A stretch of DNA of 64,000 nt, from contig CP154954.1 of NCBI GenBank assembly GCA_039621445.1, forward strand, positions 78,192,073 through 78,256,072. The letters run 5' to 3'. The stretch is from Euglena gracilis (lineage: Eukaryota > Euglenida > Euglenophyceae > Euglenales). The position numbers and the translations under genes were made by a program. Shown piece by piece: positions 40,430 through 50,600 of the stretch. How positions within the stretch are numbered: the first letter of the stretch is position 1; each line of letters opens with the position of its first letter. The notes beneath the pieces were generated by a model. It was not told the DNA's origin. It worked only from the letters and a program-made list of their open reading frames with translations, and did not search any database.

Positions 40430-40640
40430 GTGGGTGCACGTGTCCGCAGAGCAACCCACTTTGGCAAAGTGGAGAACAGAAAGTACTAATTCTGAAAAAG
40501 GGGGGAATTGGGGTTCTGCGTGTTGCAGTATTTCACTGCAGTCAAATGTGCTGAGTGGTTCCCCCAAAAGACCCCCCTCCTGTTCTGTCTGGCTCACCAG
40601 TGTCGATTTTCCAGGTTGGCACTCTCTGGCGAGGGCGAAG

Positions 40641-41842
40641 TACAGTATTTATGTTTTTGTAAGGCCCAACAAAAAAGTGCAGATCAGAGCCCAGCAATAA
40701 AAGTTAAGGGCCTGGCGATAAAAGCACAGGGCCTAGCGTTAAAAGTACAGGGCCTATTCACAAAAAGTTCAGGACCTGGATGGAAATTCTTTTGTTCTTT
40801 TGCGTCTTGTGTGGCATGCATCCTTTTCTCAGAAATGGACATAGGTGTATGCGGATGTGGGTTGCATGCAACTGAGGCTATTGCCGGTTCATATTGCTAA
40901 TGGAGGTGCGCACCTGCGTGAGAAGTATTGTTTCTGAACTTGAAGAGTGGAGGGCACGGGCACAAGACATTGAAAGTGTGGAGCAGCTGTAGGGATGTGA
41001 ACAAGCATGCTTTCAATTGGGCCGAGGGCCCCTGGAACGATCTAGAATACCGCAGACTCTGACAAACAGTGAACCACATGATAAGTCCTCACGGAGAAAT
41101 AGAAGCTGACGAAAGAAACTTTTCATCTGATTCCAAAAACAAAGTAGATGGTTTACAACGTGGATATGAAGGTTTCACCAACAGCACCCATTTCAGGCAC
41201 GCAGGCATCTTGTGAGTTTTACGTGGGCTGTACAAAAGAATAAATACAATAAATGTGCCTGAAATGGGTGTCGTTGGTGAAACCTTCATATCCACGTTGT
41301 AACCATCTATTTTGTTTTTGGAATCAGATGAAAAGTTTCTTTCGCCAGCTTCTATTTCTCCGTGAGGACTTATCATGTGGTTCACTGTTTGTCAGAGTCT
41401 GCGGTATTCTAGATCGTTCCAGGGGCCCTCGGCCCAATTGAAAGCATGCTTGTTCACATCCCTACAGCTGCTCCACACTTTCAATGTCTTGTGCCCGTGC
41501 CCTCCACTCTTCAAGTTCAGAAACAATACTTCTCACGCAGGTGCGCACCTCCATTAGCAATATGAACCGGCAATAGCCTCAGTTGCATGCAACCCACATC
41601 CGCATACACCTATGTCCATTTCTGAGAAAAGGATGAATGCCACACAAGACGCAAAAGAACAAAAGAATTTCCATCCAGGTCCTGAACTTTTTGTGAATAG
41701 GCCCTGTACTTTTAACGCTAGGCCATGTGCACAGGCCCTTAACTTTTTTCACTGGGATCTGCACTTTTTTGTTGGGCTTTGAACTTTTTTTCGCTAGGCC
41801 CTGAACTTTTTCGTTGGGCCTTACAAAATAATCAATACTGTT
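40641..41842. mobile_element. Giant near-perfect palindrome (foldback element)
   Basis: The left arm (40,641-41,200) and right arm (41,255-41,842) are inverted copies with only a handful of mismatches that I can see (for example GGCATGCATCC against GGCATTCATCC), separated by a 54-bp spacer. The outer ends are TACAGTATTTATG and the complement of TAACAGTATTGAT. Near the ends are ~20-bp units such as GGGCCTAGCGTTAAAAGTAC; the right arm has two extra. An identical 60-codon frame occurs on opposite strands (40,897-41,079 - and 41,375-41,557 +) purely by symmetry. It sits in a probable intron. Confidence 0.95.
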
Positions 41843-42669
41843 ACACTGGCTGATGGCATCCAGGGCTTTATTTTCCCCTGGAGGGAATAAAAAGTTTACC
41901 TTGAGCAGGGCAAGAGAAGGGCAAGTGAAAAGTTGTTTCAGCAACAGGGCCACCCCAGCCAACGTGAAAGACAGCAAATAAGGCATTGCAAATGAAATTC
42001 CCGATGCTCTGTTCATTGCGAAGGGGATGAACGGGGGATGATGATCTTGTAGAATTTTAAAACACCTCTGGAGGTTTTGGTTTGCGGAATACATTTCCTA
42101 AAATTCCATTGACAGGTGGAGCACCGGAAAAAATCCTAAACGACATTCATTTTCTGACAGTTTCCGGCTACAAATTCGATTTTTTTCTGGCCAAAAATTC
42201 AATGTCTTTTGAATGATTTTAGTTGAATTGGGCAAATTTTGGGCGATTGGGCCAACATTGCATTGCGAAACTTTTCTGGAACCCCGAAATCAAAATTAAA
42301 ATGTGAGCAATGAAAAGTTGGTTATGATGTGTACGTACACTGTAAATATTTAACAGATTGCATGTTGCCGGTGCCCCCCACTTGTACAACGACCCGAGGT
42401 CTTTGGCCCACCACGGTTTTCTCTTCTCCCAACCCTACCCCTGATATTTTAAATTAAATTAACCCCAAATCCAACCCCGCTCCGAAGCGGAAGACGGAAA
42501 AATGGACCGGGTTTTGGCGTCTCCCGGGGGTCCATGGAAGTGGGAAAGTGGGACCCCGCGTTTACCGCCGCCGCAAGACAGGGGCGTGCGTTGACCCGCC
42601 GCCTGGGCCCCCGCCCGGCCACCGCGGCCGGGCCACTCGCGCCGCGCCGCGCAGGGGAAAGGCGCGCAG
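41843..42669. other. No gene seen
   Basis: AT-balanced sequence right of the palindrome, then GC-rich sequence. In the frame of the next exon there is a stop at 42,592, so that exon cannot extend left of it. Confidence 0.45.
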
Positions 42670-42783
42670 ACCCGCTCGAGCTCCGTGCCGGCCGCCTCCC
42701 CGCCCGACCCCCACCGCCACTCCCTGACCCCCACGCCCTCCCGGCCCGCCGACCTCATCCCCCGCAGCCAGTCGTGGCATCAG
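42670..42783 (+). CDS. Ser/Pro-rich exon
   Basis: Acceptor GCGCGCAG (a GCGCAG at 42,654 is also in phase), donor CAG|GTGTGG, phase 0 at both edges and 38 codons. It encodes TRSSSVPAASPPDPHRHSLT, then PTPSRPADLIPRSQSWHQ. Strong bias. It joins in phase to 43,049. Confidence 0.75.
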
Positions 42784-43048
42784 GTGTGGTGCCCGCCCGC
42801 CCGCCTGCTGGGGGCTCTGCCCCCCGGGCAGTCTCGGGACAGTCAAGCCAACGTCCAGCGGAGCCCGGAGACACCCTTGGAGGGGAGGCAGGATCGTTTG
42901 TGTGGTTTTGAAGGGCAGATTGTTTCCCGCAACCGCCGTTTGGATTCTGTCGGGGAGGGGGACGGGTGGAGCTACATTTTTGATGTGGCAACGCGGACCC
43001 CAAGCCCGTGTTCGTTGGTCGCCTTCACGCATGCCTTCCTTTCGTCAG

Positions 43049-43111
43049 TCGAGCGGCACACCGCGGGACGGGACGCCGCGCTTGGGACCGCGGACCGATG
43101 CGTCCTCCCAG
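43049..43111 (+). CDS. 21-codon Ser/Arg/Pro exon
   Basis: Acceptor TTTCGTCAG and donor CAG|GTCTGC, phase 0 at both edges. It encodes SSGTPRDGTPRLGPRTDASS, then Q. Its G/C-ending codons and exact phase fit with both neighbours make this one of the cleaner exons. Confidence 0.75.
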
Positions 43112-43693
43112 GTCTGCTGTGGGGAGGGGCAGCTCCCATTTCCCGCCTTCCAGTGAAAAATGCAACAACCCCCCCCCCCCCCTGCGCTGTTCCCCCTTAT
43201 TGGACAAGCTTGGGGCGGAGTGGATGAAACTTTTGGAATGAAGACGACCAACTTCAGTGTTTTTTTTAGGGTTTGTTTCCTGTTCATCCTTGTCCAGAAG
43301 GCCTCACCCCTCAGAGGTGTTCCAGAAAACCCTTGCCGCATCTTGAGCCGTCAAACCGCCAGAAACCCCCCTGGCATCGTGTACCACAGTGAATTTTAAA
43401 GTTTGCATTTTCTTTCTGAGTGGGAGTATGATATAACTTTACCACATTTGCCTCCCTCAGTGACTTTTTGGATCATTTCACTCTCTTGCATTTCCTCCAT
43501 CTTTTGTCGGTTGTGTATTTGTTTTGACACATGGCGATTTTTTTCGGTTTATTTCTGTTTGGCATCGTTTGTCCCCCCCCCCACCACCATATTTCCCTTC
43601 CTGGCTTCTCTGGCAATGACCCACCCACCCCCCCCCCTCCCCCGGCTCTGACCGCAACGGCGGCCACCGCCCCTCCCCTTCCCTTCCCCCCAG

Positions 43694-43900
43694 GGCCGCC
43701 GCGGCGGGCCGGCGCCGGTGTCGGGCGGCCCCACGGCGGAGGTCGGGCGCCGGCCGGGGCCCGCCCGGCCGACCTCCGCCCCCGGCAGCGACAGCCGCGC
43801 CCCCGGCGCCGGTTCCCTACCCAGGGGGCCCCGCGCCCGTCGTGCTCGGGCGGCCCAAACCGCGAACCGGTGGACAGTCCTGAATCACCGGGGGATTTAT
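43694..43900 (+). CDS. Gly/Pro/Ser-rich exon
   Basis: Acceptor TTCCCCCCAG, phase 0. It encodes GRRGGPAPVSGGPTAEVGRR, PGPARPTSAPGSDSRAPGAG, then SLPRGP. The frame stays open to 44,104, but bias is lost after about 43,860, so the end is approximate. This is the last coding island I can support before the retrotransposon zone. Confidence 0.65.
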
Positions 43901-44555
43901 TTTTTTTCCGAACGGCGGTGCGGATCGGATCCGGCCCGTCGTGCACCGCAACGCACAACAAAACGTTGCGTGGAGGTTTGGTGGAAAAGTCTTTTGCGTT
44001 CTCTGTTGTGTGTCGGTTTGTGTGGCCGCCCTGCCGTCGATGCGCTGAGGCCACCGATTTGCCGGCGCAACTCACCCCAAGCAGGGTTTGGACTCTGTTT
44101 TTGAAAACGGACGGCGACGCGAACGCTTTAGAGGATTTGACCCGGGTCTTTGCTCCGTGCCTGCGCAAAACGTGTTTTCAATGCCGTCTCAGCTTTGGAG
44201 TGTTTAGGCACTGATTCAGAGAACTATTTGGAGGGGGTGGAGGCTTTTTTACAGCCTACTATCACTACGATTTGGTGACTGATGAAGGAGTTTGTGTCTT
44301 CAAAAACCGAAATGAGGGTACCCCTGCACCTGCTGACCTGGGCCCATTTGAAACAGTCAGATGGCCCTCATGTGTGGATGGGCATTCCAGTGTGGCAGCC
44401 GGATTAGTGCCTTCGGGTTTGAAAAACATGCGGATATCATAAAACCTGCAAACTATTAAAGGATCAGGGTTTTCAACCCACTGTTTTCAGAACCCAACAT
44501 TCTCAGTTCCAATTCCTGCACGTTCTTTTCCAAACCTTCAACAGTCTTTTTTTTT

Positions 44556-45704
44556 ATGGGAGACAAGGAAAATCATTATTTCCTACCCATGGGAAGAAAA
44601 AAAGGGACCTACCCAACCCTGCCCCTCCGGTGGAGAGGGATAGGAGGCCCCATGCTTGGCTTATTCATGAATTTTCCACCCAAGCAGGCAAGGACAGCCA
44701 CCGGATCCCATCCGACACCTCGGGCTCCGCACTTTGCCATTGTGAGGCCACGCCTTGCTCGCCGGCGCTTTGTTGTGTTATTGTTAGCTGCCCTGGGTCA
44801 GGAGGTCCCGCTTGGTGCCTTTTTTCGCCGGAGCTGGCTGACTCCTAACTTGCCCTTCGACACCCAGAAGAAAGGAGAGAGTTCACGAACGAAGAAGACC
44901 CGAGAAAAGAAGTCGCTTTCAATAAAATATCCAGAAGGACACGAACCAGACGAATATCAATTGAGAACTCAATTTTCAATGTTGACTTCAATGAGCAATG
45001 AAGTGGAAAAGAAATTTGAGTTGCATGGCCACGGACGTCCTGGAGCAGTGTCCGCAGAAGCTGGAGAGCTTGGAGACGCGGTCGACACGTGGCAAACCGT
45101 GGCCGTTTTCCCCCCCAGACCCCCACCCCAAAAATTTCCCAGCCCAACCCCGCCCCCAGTGACGGCCACGGTCCTTGGACCACTGTGGCAAGAAGGTCCA
45201 GAAGACAGAGGTCAGCCCCAGCCCTTGGTGGGCAAAGGATGGGCCATGGAGGCCCAAATTACTACACATTTGGACAATCAAAGCCCACACATCAGGGGCA
45301 TATCCAGTCGCCTGTCGCACAAATTGGCCAGAAGAGGGGGAGATGGAATCAAGGCCAAGGAGGTCAACACCACAAAGACAAACAGATGGATTATGGGGAA
45401 AAAAATTATACATGAAAACCTTGGAGACCAGCAGGGTGGACCCACAGTGGCCACCAAGGAGCTAAGGAAGCTGCTGGTAAAATCTCCCGAGGGACCCACA
45501 GAGTCCGTCTGCCAAAAATGGGGGAAAAAGGGACCAACAGTGGCCCTTTCAATGACCCAGCCCCAGGAGGAAAAGGGACCCACAGTGGCCCTTATGGAGG
45601 GAGGGGCAGGAACCCCTCCAACAATTATTTCTCAATTCCCAATTATTCAATCAAGGGGGGAACCCACAGAGGCCCGCCTATGGTATGTCAACCAACCACA
45701 TTAA
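44556..45704 (+). CDS. Gag-like ORF, 382 codons
   Basis: The longest uninterrupted non-satellite frame here. Its N-terminal 110 residues repeat-match the inverted-repeat unit at 46.3 kb; then comes a charged segment (KKGESSRTKKTREKKS, EGHEPDEYQLRTQFSML). From about 45,420 on, the DNA has short repeats around GACCCACAGTGGCC, read here as GGPTVAT and KGPTVAL. The frame at 45,089-45,907, with one TGA at 45,413, reads the same zone as GTHSGPYGGRG and GTNSGPF and looks more gag-like (Gly/Asn/Gln-rich). A retrotransposon gag is likely, but the correct frame is not certain. It is opposite in strand to the RT and recombinase remains. Confidence 0.5.
   Translation: MGDKENHYFLPMGRKKGTYPTLPLRWRGIGGPMLGLFMNFPPKQARTATGSHPTPRAPHFAIVRPRLARRRFVVLLLAALGQEVPLGAFFRRSWLTPNLPFDTQKKGESSRTKKTREKKSLSIKYPEGHEPDEYQLRTQFSMLTSMSNEVEKKFELHGHGRPGAVSAEAGELGDAVDTWQTVAVFPPRPPPQKFPSPTPPPVTATVLGPLWQEGPEDRGQPQPLVGKGWAMEAQITTHLDNQSPHIRGISSRLSHKLARRGGDGIKAKEVNTTKTNRWIMGKKIIHENLGDQQGGPTVATKELRKLLVKSPEGPTESVCQKWGKKGPTVALSMTQPQEEKGPTVALMEGGAGTPPTIISQFPIIQSRGEPTEARLWYVNQPH
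44725..44850 (+). repeat. DIRS-associated terminal repeat unit, copy 1
   Basis: CACCTCGGGCTCCGCACTTT, GCCATTGTGAGGCCA, TTGCTCGCCGGCGCTTTGTT, GGTCAGGAGGTCCCG and CGCCGGAGCTGGCTG. It occurs again in the same sense at about 46,290-46,420 and inverted at 49,510-49,650, the usual sort of terminal and internal repeat arrangement around DIRS-like elements. Confidence 0.75.
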
Positions 45705-45869
45705 CATGGAGAAGACCAGATAGGCCAAACAGGGGCATTAAGCCCTATGGTATGTCTTCCAAAAACCAGATCCTCCAGAGAGGTGAGCAGAGAGGGAGAG
45801 AATGCATGCACATCCCCACAGAAAAAAAAAATATTTTCCCAAGGGCCCAAGCCCTAGGGGACCTAGGGG

Positions 45870-46060
45870 TGCAATGTCCAACACCCCCAGCCCAGCCCAC
45901 CCCATAAATCACCTTATCCAGAAAATAAATTCAATGGAGGAAATAAAGGGAGACACCCACCTCCATCAAAGGTTGCAAAAAATCCAAAAATGTCCATCAC
46001 CCCCAGCCCAGCTCTCCCAAAATCAGCTTCTCCAGGAAATAAATTCCATGGAAGAAAAAT
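45870..46060 (+). repeat. Two direct copies of a ~75-bp unit
   Basis: (A/T)CACCCCCAGCCCAGC, then CAC(C)TTATCCAGAAAATAAA against CAGCTTCTCCAGGAAATAAA, TTC(A/C)ATGGA(G/A)GAAA and G(A)GACAC. The second copy abuts the palindromic repeat at 46,070. Confidence 0.8.
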
Positions 46061-46069
46061 GGGGTGACA

Positions 46070-46420
46070 CTTCGCCCTCGGTGCACCTTCCTGCCTTGTC
46101 GGTTTGCCTCGAGCGCGTACCAGACACCTCGGTTCCGCACTTTACCCTTGTGATGATGACCACACCCCCGGGGGGGGGGGGGGTCGGATCGGGTGCTATG
46201 GGGTGCCTGCCCGACAAAGCACAAGCCTTTGTACTCCCTCGAGGCAAGCCGAAAGGGGAGGAAGGGACACCGAGGGCGAAGTACAAAGACATTGTGATGC
46301 CATGCCTTGCTCTCCGGCGCTTTGTTGTGTGATTGTTCGCTGCGCTGGGTTAGGAGGTCCCGGTTAGTGCCGCCTCGCCGGAGTTGGCTGCATTGTCTCC
46401 GACGTGGCGACCATGGCGCT
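46070..46420. repeat. Palindromic terminal/internal repeat of the DIRS-like element
   Basis: GCCCTCGGTGCACCTTCC and GTCGGTTTGCCTCGAG (46,079-46,120) recur inverted as CTCGAGGCAAGCCGAAAG and GGGACACCGAGGGCGAAG (46,237-46,281). The remainder (46,282-46,420) is copy 2 of the unit at 44,725. The forward half matches 49,655-49,700 and the rest matches the inverse of 49,510-49,650. Confidence 0.8.
46155..46214 (+). mobile_element. Right-end fragment of the CAGGCTTGTGC MITE
   Basis: GGGTCGGATCGGGTGCTATG, GGGTGCCTGCCCGACAAAGC, ACAAGCCT matches the right end of the 63,043-63,345 element. It lies between the two halves of the 46,070 palindrome, so it inserted there or was captured. Confidence 0.7.
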
Positions 46421-46593
46421 TTCTTTTTCCCTGGGGGGTTCCCCCCCACCTCCCCCCCCCCCTGGCCCCCTCTTCTGACCGAGGGCGTTTGAAGACAAAT
46501 TTTTGCATATGGGTGGGGGGGGGGTCGGGCTCACAATGTCTTTGTGCTTCGCCCTTGGTGACACCTCGGGCTCCGCACTTTGCCATTGTGAGG

Positions 46594-47344
46594 TCAGATT
46601 GTGCACTGAAAAAGGGGGGGCCAGGGCACCTTCCAAAGCACCCTCTTTGATATTTGGCTGTGAAAGCCTCCACCCCTTCCATTGACCAATTTCACAAACT
46701 TCTTGGGCAGAAAGGCCCAATTTTTTGAATAAACCAACCCCTGCTCCTCTGGTGGAGTGGGATCCCTAAATCTGGGGGGGTACCCCCTGTTGGTCAAAAA
46801 TTCTTGGTGATAGAAGCAATGGTATCTGCCTTAATGGCTTTGTAGGGGGATTTTAACGTAATTAACAGGGGGCCCCCAGGTATCATAAAGGAACGTGTTG
46901 CTCCCCATAAGACATCATTAAATGAAAGGGACTGAACGGGGGGCATTCGGGAATGGATACAACTCGCTCCCACTTATGGAGTTTTTGACCTTTAAGTTGA
47001 ATTTTGATATAGGGTGCCCCCCCCCCAAACACACTGGTGGTCCTTTTGACCTGTGCCAAATATGAGCTTCTGTATAAACAGAGGATTCGTGAACAGAAAA
47101 TGAGTTGTGTACACAATGTACATATATCAGAGGGCAGGGGGGACTGTGCCAGCCCCAGGAGGATTGGGAGGGGATCGCAGAATGCACCATATTTCACCAG
47201 GTTTTGGTTCCAAAGCCTTTTATAAGGTGCCAACGTGGCACGGAACCTTAGGCCACCAAAGCCAGGGATCAAAAGCATAGCACTGTATGCATTGCGTGCT
47301 TGAGCCTTTGAAAACTGGAACATTTGAATTAAAGCGTCAACCAC
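46594..47344 (-). pseudogene. Tyrosine recombinase remnant (DIRS-like)
   Basis: The frame from 47,344 down to 46,883 encodes ARNAYSAMLLIPGFGGLRFR, LAPYKRLWNQNLVKYGAFCD and ILCLYRSSYLAQVKR. The last looks like the conserved Arg box of tyrosine recombinases. A further frame to 46,594 contains GFHSQISKR, possibly a degraded H-x-x-R box. I do not see a clear catalytic Tyr. Frameshifts separate the parts. It lies downstream of RT and RNase H on the same strand, the order known from DIRS/Ngaro-type elements. Confidence 0.65.
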
Positions 47345-47425
47345 TGGGGAGTGGTGGCGGGGGGGGGGGTACCCCCATTTTGTCCAAAATCACCCATAAA
47401 AGCGTAAAAGCGCTTTGATAAGGCT

Positions 47426-48121
47426 TTAAGCTGGAGTTTCTTCCCAGGAAATCATTATTGGTTGTATTTTGTGTTTGTTTCCCCTCCAGAATTTGCCTGA
47501 ACAAATCATGCAAAGCAGGGGCCACCTGGGGGTGGCATTTTTTCTCCCCTGCAATTGGTGAACATACCCATGTAGGGGGTGATTTTCAGGCAGGGGGTCC
47601 CTGGAACTTTCATTTTTATTAACTGGGACCACCATGTGGCTGAAACCAAGTAGGGGGTGACCGTCAAAACTTTGGCCCGTGGAAACGTTTTTAATCTGGG
47701 GAGAAATTTTTGGATTACAGACCAGGGGGGTTTGCATAAAGATCACCCATGTTGTCCAGTGGACATTGTAATGCATCTACTGCTGTGGCTCCCCAGTGTG
47801 GCCACCTGGCCACAAATTGTGGCAGTTTTTTGTTGCCTGGTGAGGCAAAGAGGTCTGTTTTTTGGTTGATGCAATTTTTGAACTGCCGCCTTAGCCATTG
47901 AAAAAGTTGGGGTCCACGGAATGATCCCCCCTGTCCATTTCCCACCTGCTTATGGGGTCTGCCAGGCATTCCTTGGAGGGGACCCACTTTACCTGCAGGT
48001 TTATGTTGTGCTCCATGCACCATTTGAAGAAAGGTCTTAGCGTGGAATTGAAAGGGCCTTTTCTGCCCCCCCCTTTGTTAAGTAATAGTAAAATTACTTG
48101 ATTGTCCACGGATAGGGACAC
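47426..48121 (-). pseudogene. RNase H and linker remnant of a DIRS-like element
   Basis: The frame starting at 48,121 has SVDNQVILLLLNKG, HNINLQVKWVPSKECLADPI and SR, the third RNase H acidic box and its AD-x-ISR end. After a frameshift, 48,023-47,715 gives TDLFASPGNKKLPQFVARWP and VDALQCPLDNMGDLYANPPG, the DLFAS...DAL...Y-NPP block typical of DIRS and related polyproteins. A third frame (47,776-47,426) continues. At least two frameshifts make it inactive. Confidence 0.8.
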
Positions 48122-48182
48122 AGTTTCCCCTGGCTGGCTGAGGCTTTGAACTGTGCTTATTGCTGCACTTAATTATTTGCAT

Positions 48183-49344
48183 TTATGTGCAAAATGGAGT
48201 TTTCCCTCCAAAATTCTTGCACAATTTTGCCTTTTCCAAAAGCCCCCCCCCCCCCCCCCCCCCGCGGGCATGGGTACTGCTGTCTGAGTGCAACTCCCTG
48301 GTTGCACTTTGGGGGAAGGGTCTGCACCCCCAGGTGTCCAGCAGAATTTTTATTTCTCTTAATTGGTCCTTTATTCTTTGGGAAATGGGGTCTTTTGAGT
48401 CCCAGGGGTCAGTGGAATTTTCCACCAAAAAAACTGCCAGGGCACCCGTAAAGGCCCTTAGAAAGGGCAAGGCGATTAGATTGCATCTGATTTGGCTCAA
48501 AATGGCAGCCAGTTGCTTTTTTGACATGCAAGCTTTTTTCACCATTTTTCCCAGCTGCTTTTTTACTGTTTTTATTTTCTGGGGGGGCACATGTAATTTT
48601 CCCTCTTGGAAGTTTAGCTGAAATCCAAGATGATTTACGATTTTGGTGGGCTGCAGGGTGGACTTTTTCACATATTTTTTGAACCCTGATTTGATTAAAT
48701 CCCTGACCACTGTGTTCAGGTGATTTTGTAAGATGTTTTGCGTCGGGGCCACCAGTAAAATGTCGTCCAGGCAAATAAATACCTCGATGCCCCTTTTCCT
48801 CCACAGTTTTTCGAATGTCTTCATTACTGACATAAAAATTTGGGGCATTACATTCAGGCCAAAACAGCCTGCCTGGAATTCCCAGGTCTGCCCCCCCCCC
48901 CCACCTGATGCCTTAAAAATGGCCTTAGGTATGGACTTTCTGGAATATGAAAATAGGCATCCTTCATGTCTATTTTTGCTGCCCAGTGGCCTTTTCCAAA
49001 ACTGGAAAAATGTGTTGGATGTGATCCAGCTTGAAGGGTTTCACTTGGAACCTTTTATTTATTTCCCTGCAATCGCTTATTAATCTCCATTTTGTCTGCC
49101 CCCCCCCTCTGGTTTTGAAATCAGAAACCAGGGGATCAGGTGCTGGGTGGTTGAATCCCTCACCCTCTTTTACGGATCCAGATTTTTCGTATTCCAGCAG
49201 TATTTTTTCTGCTTGGGGTAGGTTCAAATTTGCTCTGTTTTTGGGGTGGGTGGACAATTTTGGTGGGCTGACCCAGGGGGGTTGAATGCCACCCCTTATG
49301 AGTTGACATCTTGTTGGGGGGGGGAGGCACTTTTTGTCCACCAT
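48183..49344 (-). pseudogene. Reverse transcriptase remnant (DIRS-like)
   Basis: The frame 49,344-48,970 carries WRLISDCREINKRFQVKPFK, the beginning of the RT palm. In another frame (to about 48,890) KIDMKDAYFHIPESPYLRPF holds the first catalytic Asp. The frame 48,848-48,183 has FICLDDILLVAP, the LDD box, then VNHLGFQLN, and the RNase H start ELHSDSS. Frameshifts are near 48,970, at a G-run at about 48,891, and at a G-run at 48,242-48,263. The LDD variant and the overall order suit DIRS-like RTs. Confidence 0.85.
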
Positions 49345-49439
49345 TTCAAGCTTTTTTGCAACCTTTGAGCAAAATGACCTTGTGAGCCCGACCGCGCCAC
49401 CCGTAAATTAAATTTTGTGTTCAAAAGCCCTCGACAGAA

Positions 49440-49725
49440 AATTTTGTTTTCAAAAGCGGTCGGAAGAAAATGGGGGCCAGGGGGGGCAGCGCAGGGTGGG
49501 GGGCAAGGGGCAAGAAGCCACGTCGCCACGTCGGAGCAGCATCATCCGCCAACTCCGGCAAGGCGGCACTAAGCAAGGACTCCTATCCCAGCGGAGCACA
49601 ATCCAAAACAACAAACAGCCGGCGAGCAAAGCATGGCCTCACAAGGTCTTTGTGCTTTGCCCTCGGTGTCCCTTCATCTTTTTTCGGTTTGCCTCGAGGC
49701 AGTGCGAAAGGTTTGCGATTTTTTT
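49440..49725 (-). repeat. Inverted terminal repeat of the DIRS-like element
   Basis: Reads on the - strand as the unit at 46,237-46,420: GGGACACCGAGGGCAAAGCA, CATGCTTTGCTCGCCGGC, AGGAGTCCTTGCTTAGTGCC and CGGAGTTGG. About 75% identity by eye. Together with 46,070-46,420 it encloses the RT-RNase H-recombinase remains in inverted repeats. Confidence 0.75.
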
Positions 49726-50064
49726 CAAAAAATGTGCGTTCCATCAGGTCAAAAAAAGTTACAGGATGTGATTCGCAATGGCAAATATTTGGTGGCCATT
49801 TGCATAGATGAAGCCAACGACCGCAGAGTGAGCAATGAGTACATCACATCATGTCGTGAACCCACATGGCGACGGGGAAAAAGATCCCGAGCGCCTGGCT
49901 GGGCCCGGATACCACCGGATACCACCGGACCCCAGCGGGGTCCAAGAACCGGGGACGACTGCCCTTGGCTGCACCCAAGCTGAAATCATTTCGGCAAGCC
50001 AGTTCACCGAAAAAATCAGTTCAAGGAAATCAAACTCCTTCTGGACACCTTGGACGGCAGAAAT
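49726..50064. other. No gene seen between two retroelement remnants
   Basis: Contains GGATACCACCGGATACCACC, a short direct duplication near 49,909-49,930. No coding bias. Confidence 0.4.
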
Positions 50065-50600
50065 GACAAATGCAGAAATCTGGGGCATGGTGTTTAGGCG
50101 AAAACAGCCTTCCTGGAATTACAAGGCCTGCCCCCCCCCCAGTTGATGTCTTAAAAAGTTCTTAGGGGCTGGTCGACGGGGATGTGAAAGTCGGCATCCT
50201 TTTCCATTCTAAACTGAACATATTTTGGGTGACCAGTGGTCTTTTGCCAGGACAGGAAATATTTGCTGGATGTGATCAAGCTTGAAGGTTTGCACAGTAA
50301 AATGTTGGTTCAGTTCTCTGCAGCTGCAGATCATTCTCCACTTTGTTGGTCCCTCTTCTGGTTTGGAAATCAGAAACCATGGAATTATGTGTGGTGTCTG
50401 AATCCACCACCTTATTGGCTGAACCGGGTTTCTCGTAATCCAGCACAATTTTTTCTGCCTGTTTCAGGGCCAAATTGGCTCCGGTTTTTGGATTCGTGGA
50501 AAATTTTGGGGACCGTTCCCAGGGGTTTGGATTCCATTTTTGCTTAGCTTGCAGTTTGAAGGGGGGGGTGATTTTTCTGCCACCATATTAGACTCTTTTG
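50065..50600 (-). pseudogene. Second DIRS-like reverse transcriptase fragment
   Basis: - strand frame 50,448-50,209 has TKWRMICSCRELNQHFTVQT and FKLDHIQQIFPVLAKDHW, homologous to the 49.3-kb copy. Further left, 50,080-50,130 matches the 48,840-48,900 segment (TGGGGCAT, AGGC(C/G)AAAACAGCC, CCTGGAATT). The LDD region is missing. It is a separate, more diverged copy in the same orientation. Confidence 0.8.

Noticed and set aside
40897-41557. A duplicated 60-residue gene on opposite strands
   Set aside because: The identical frames are a direct result of the palindrome; codon bias and start context are absent.
43473-44168. 231-codon - strand frame
   Set aside because: It is the shadow of the GC-rich + strand exon at 43,694; the + frame has the matching splice edges and phase.
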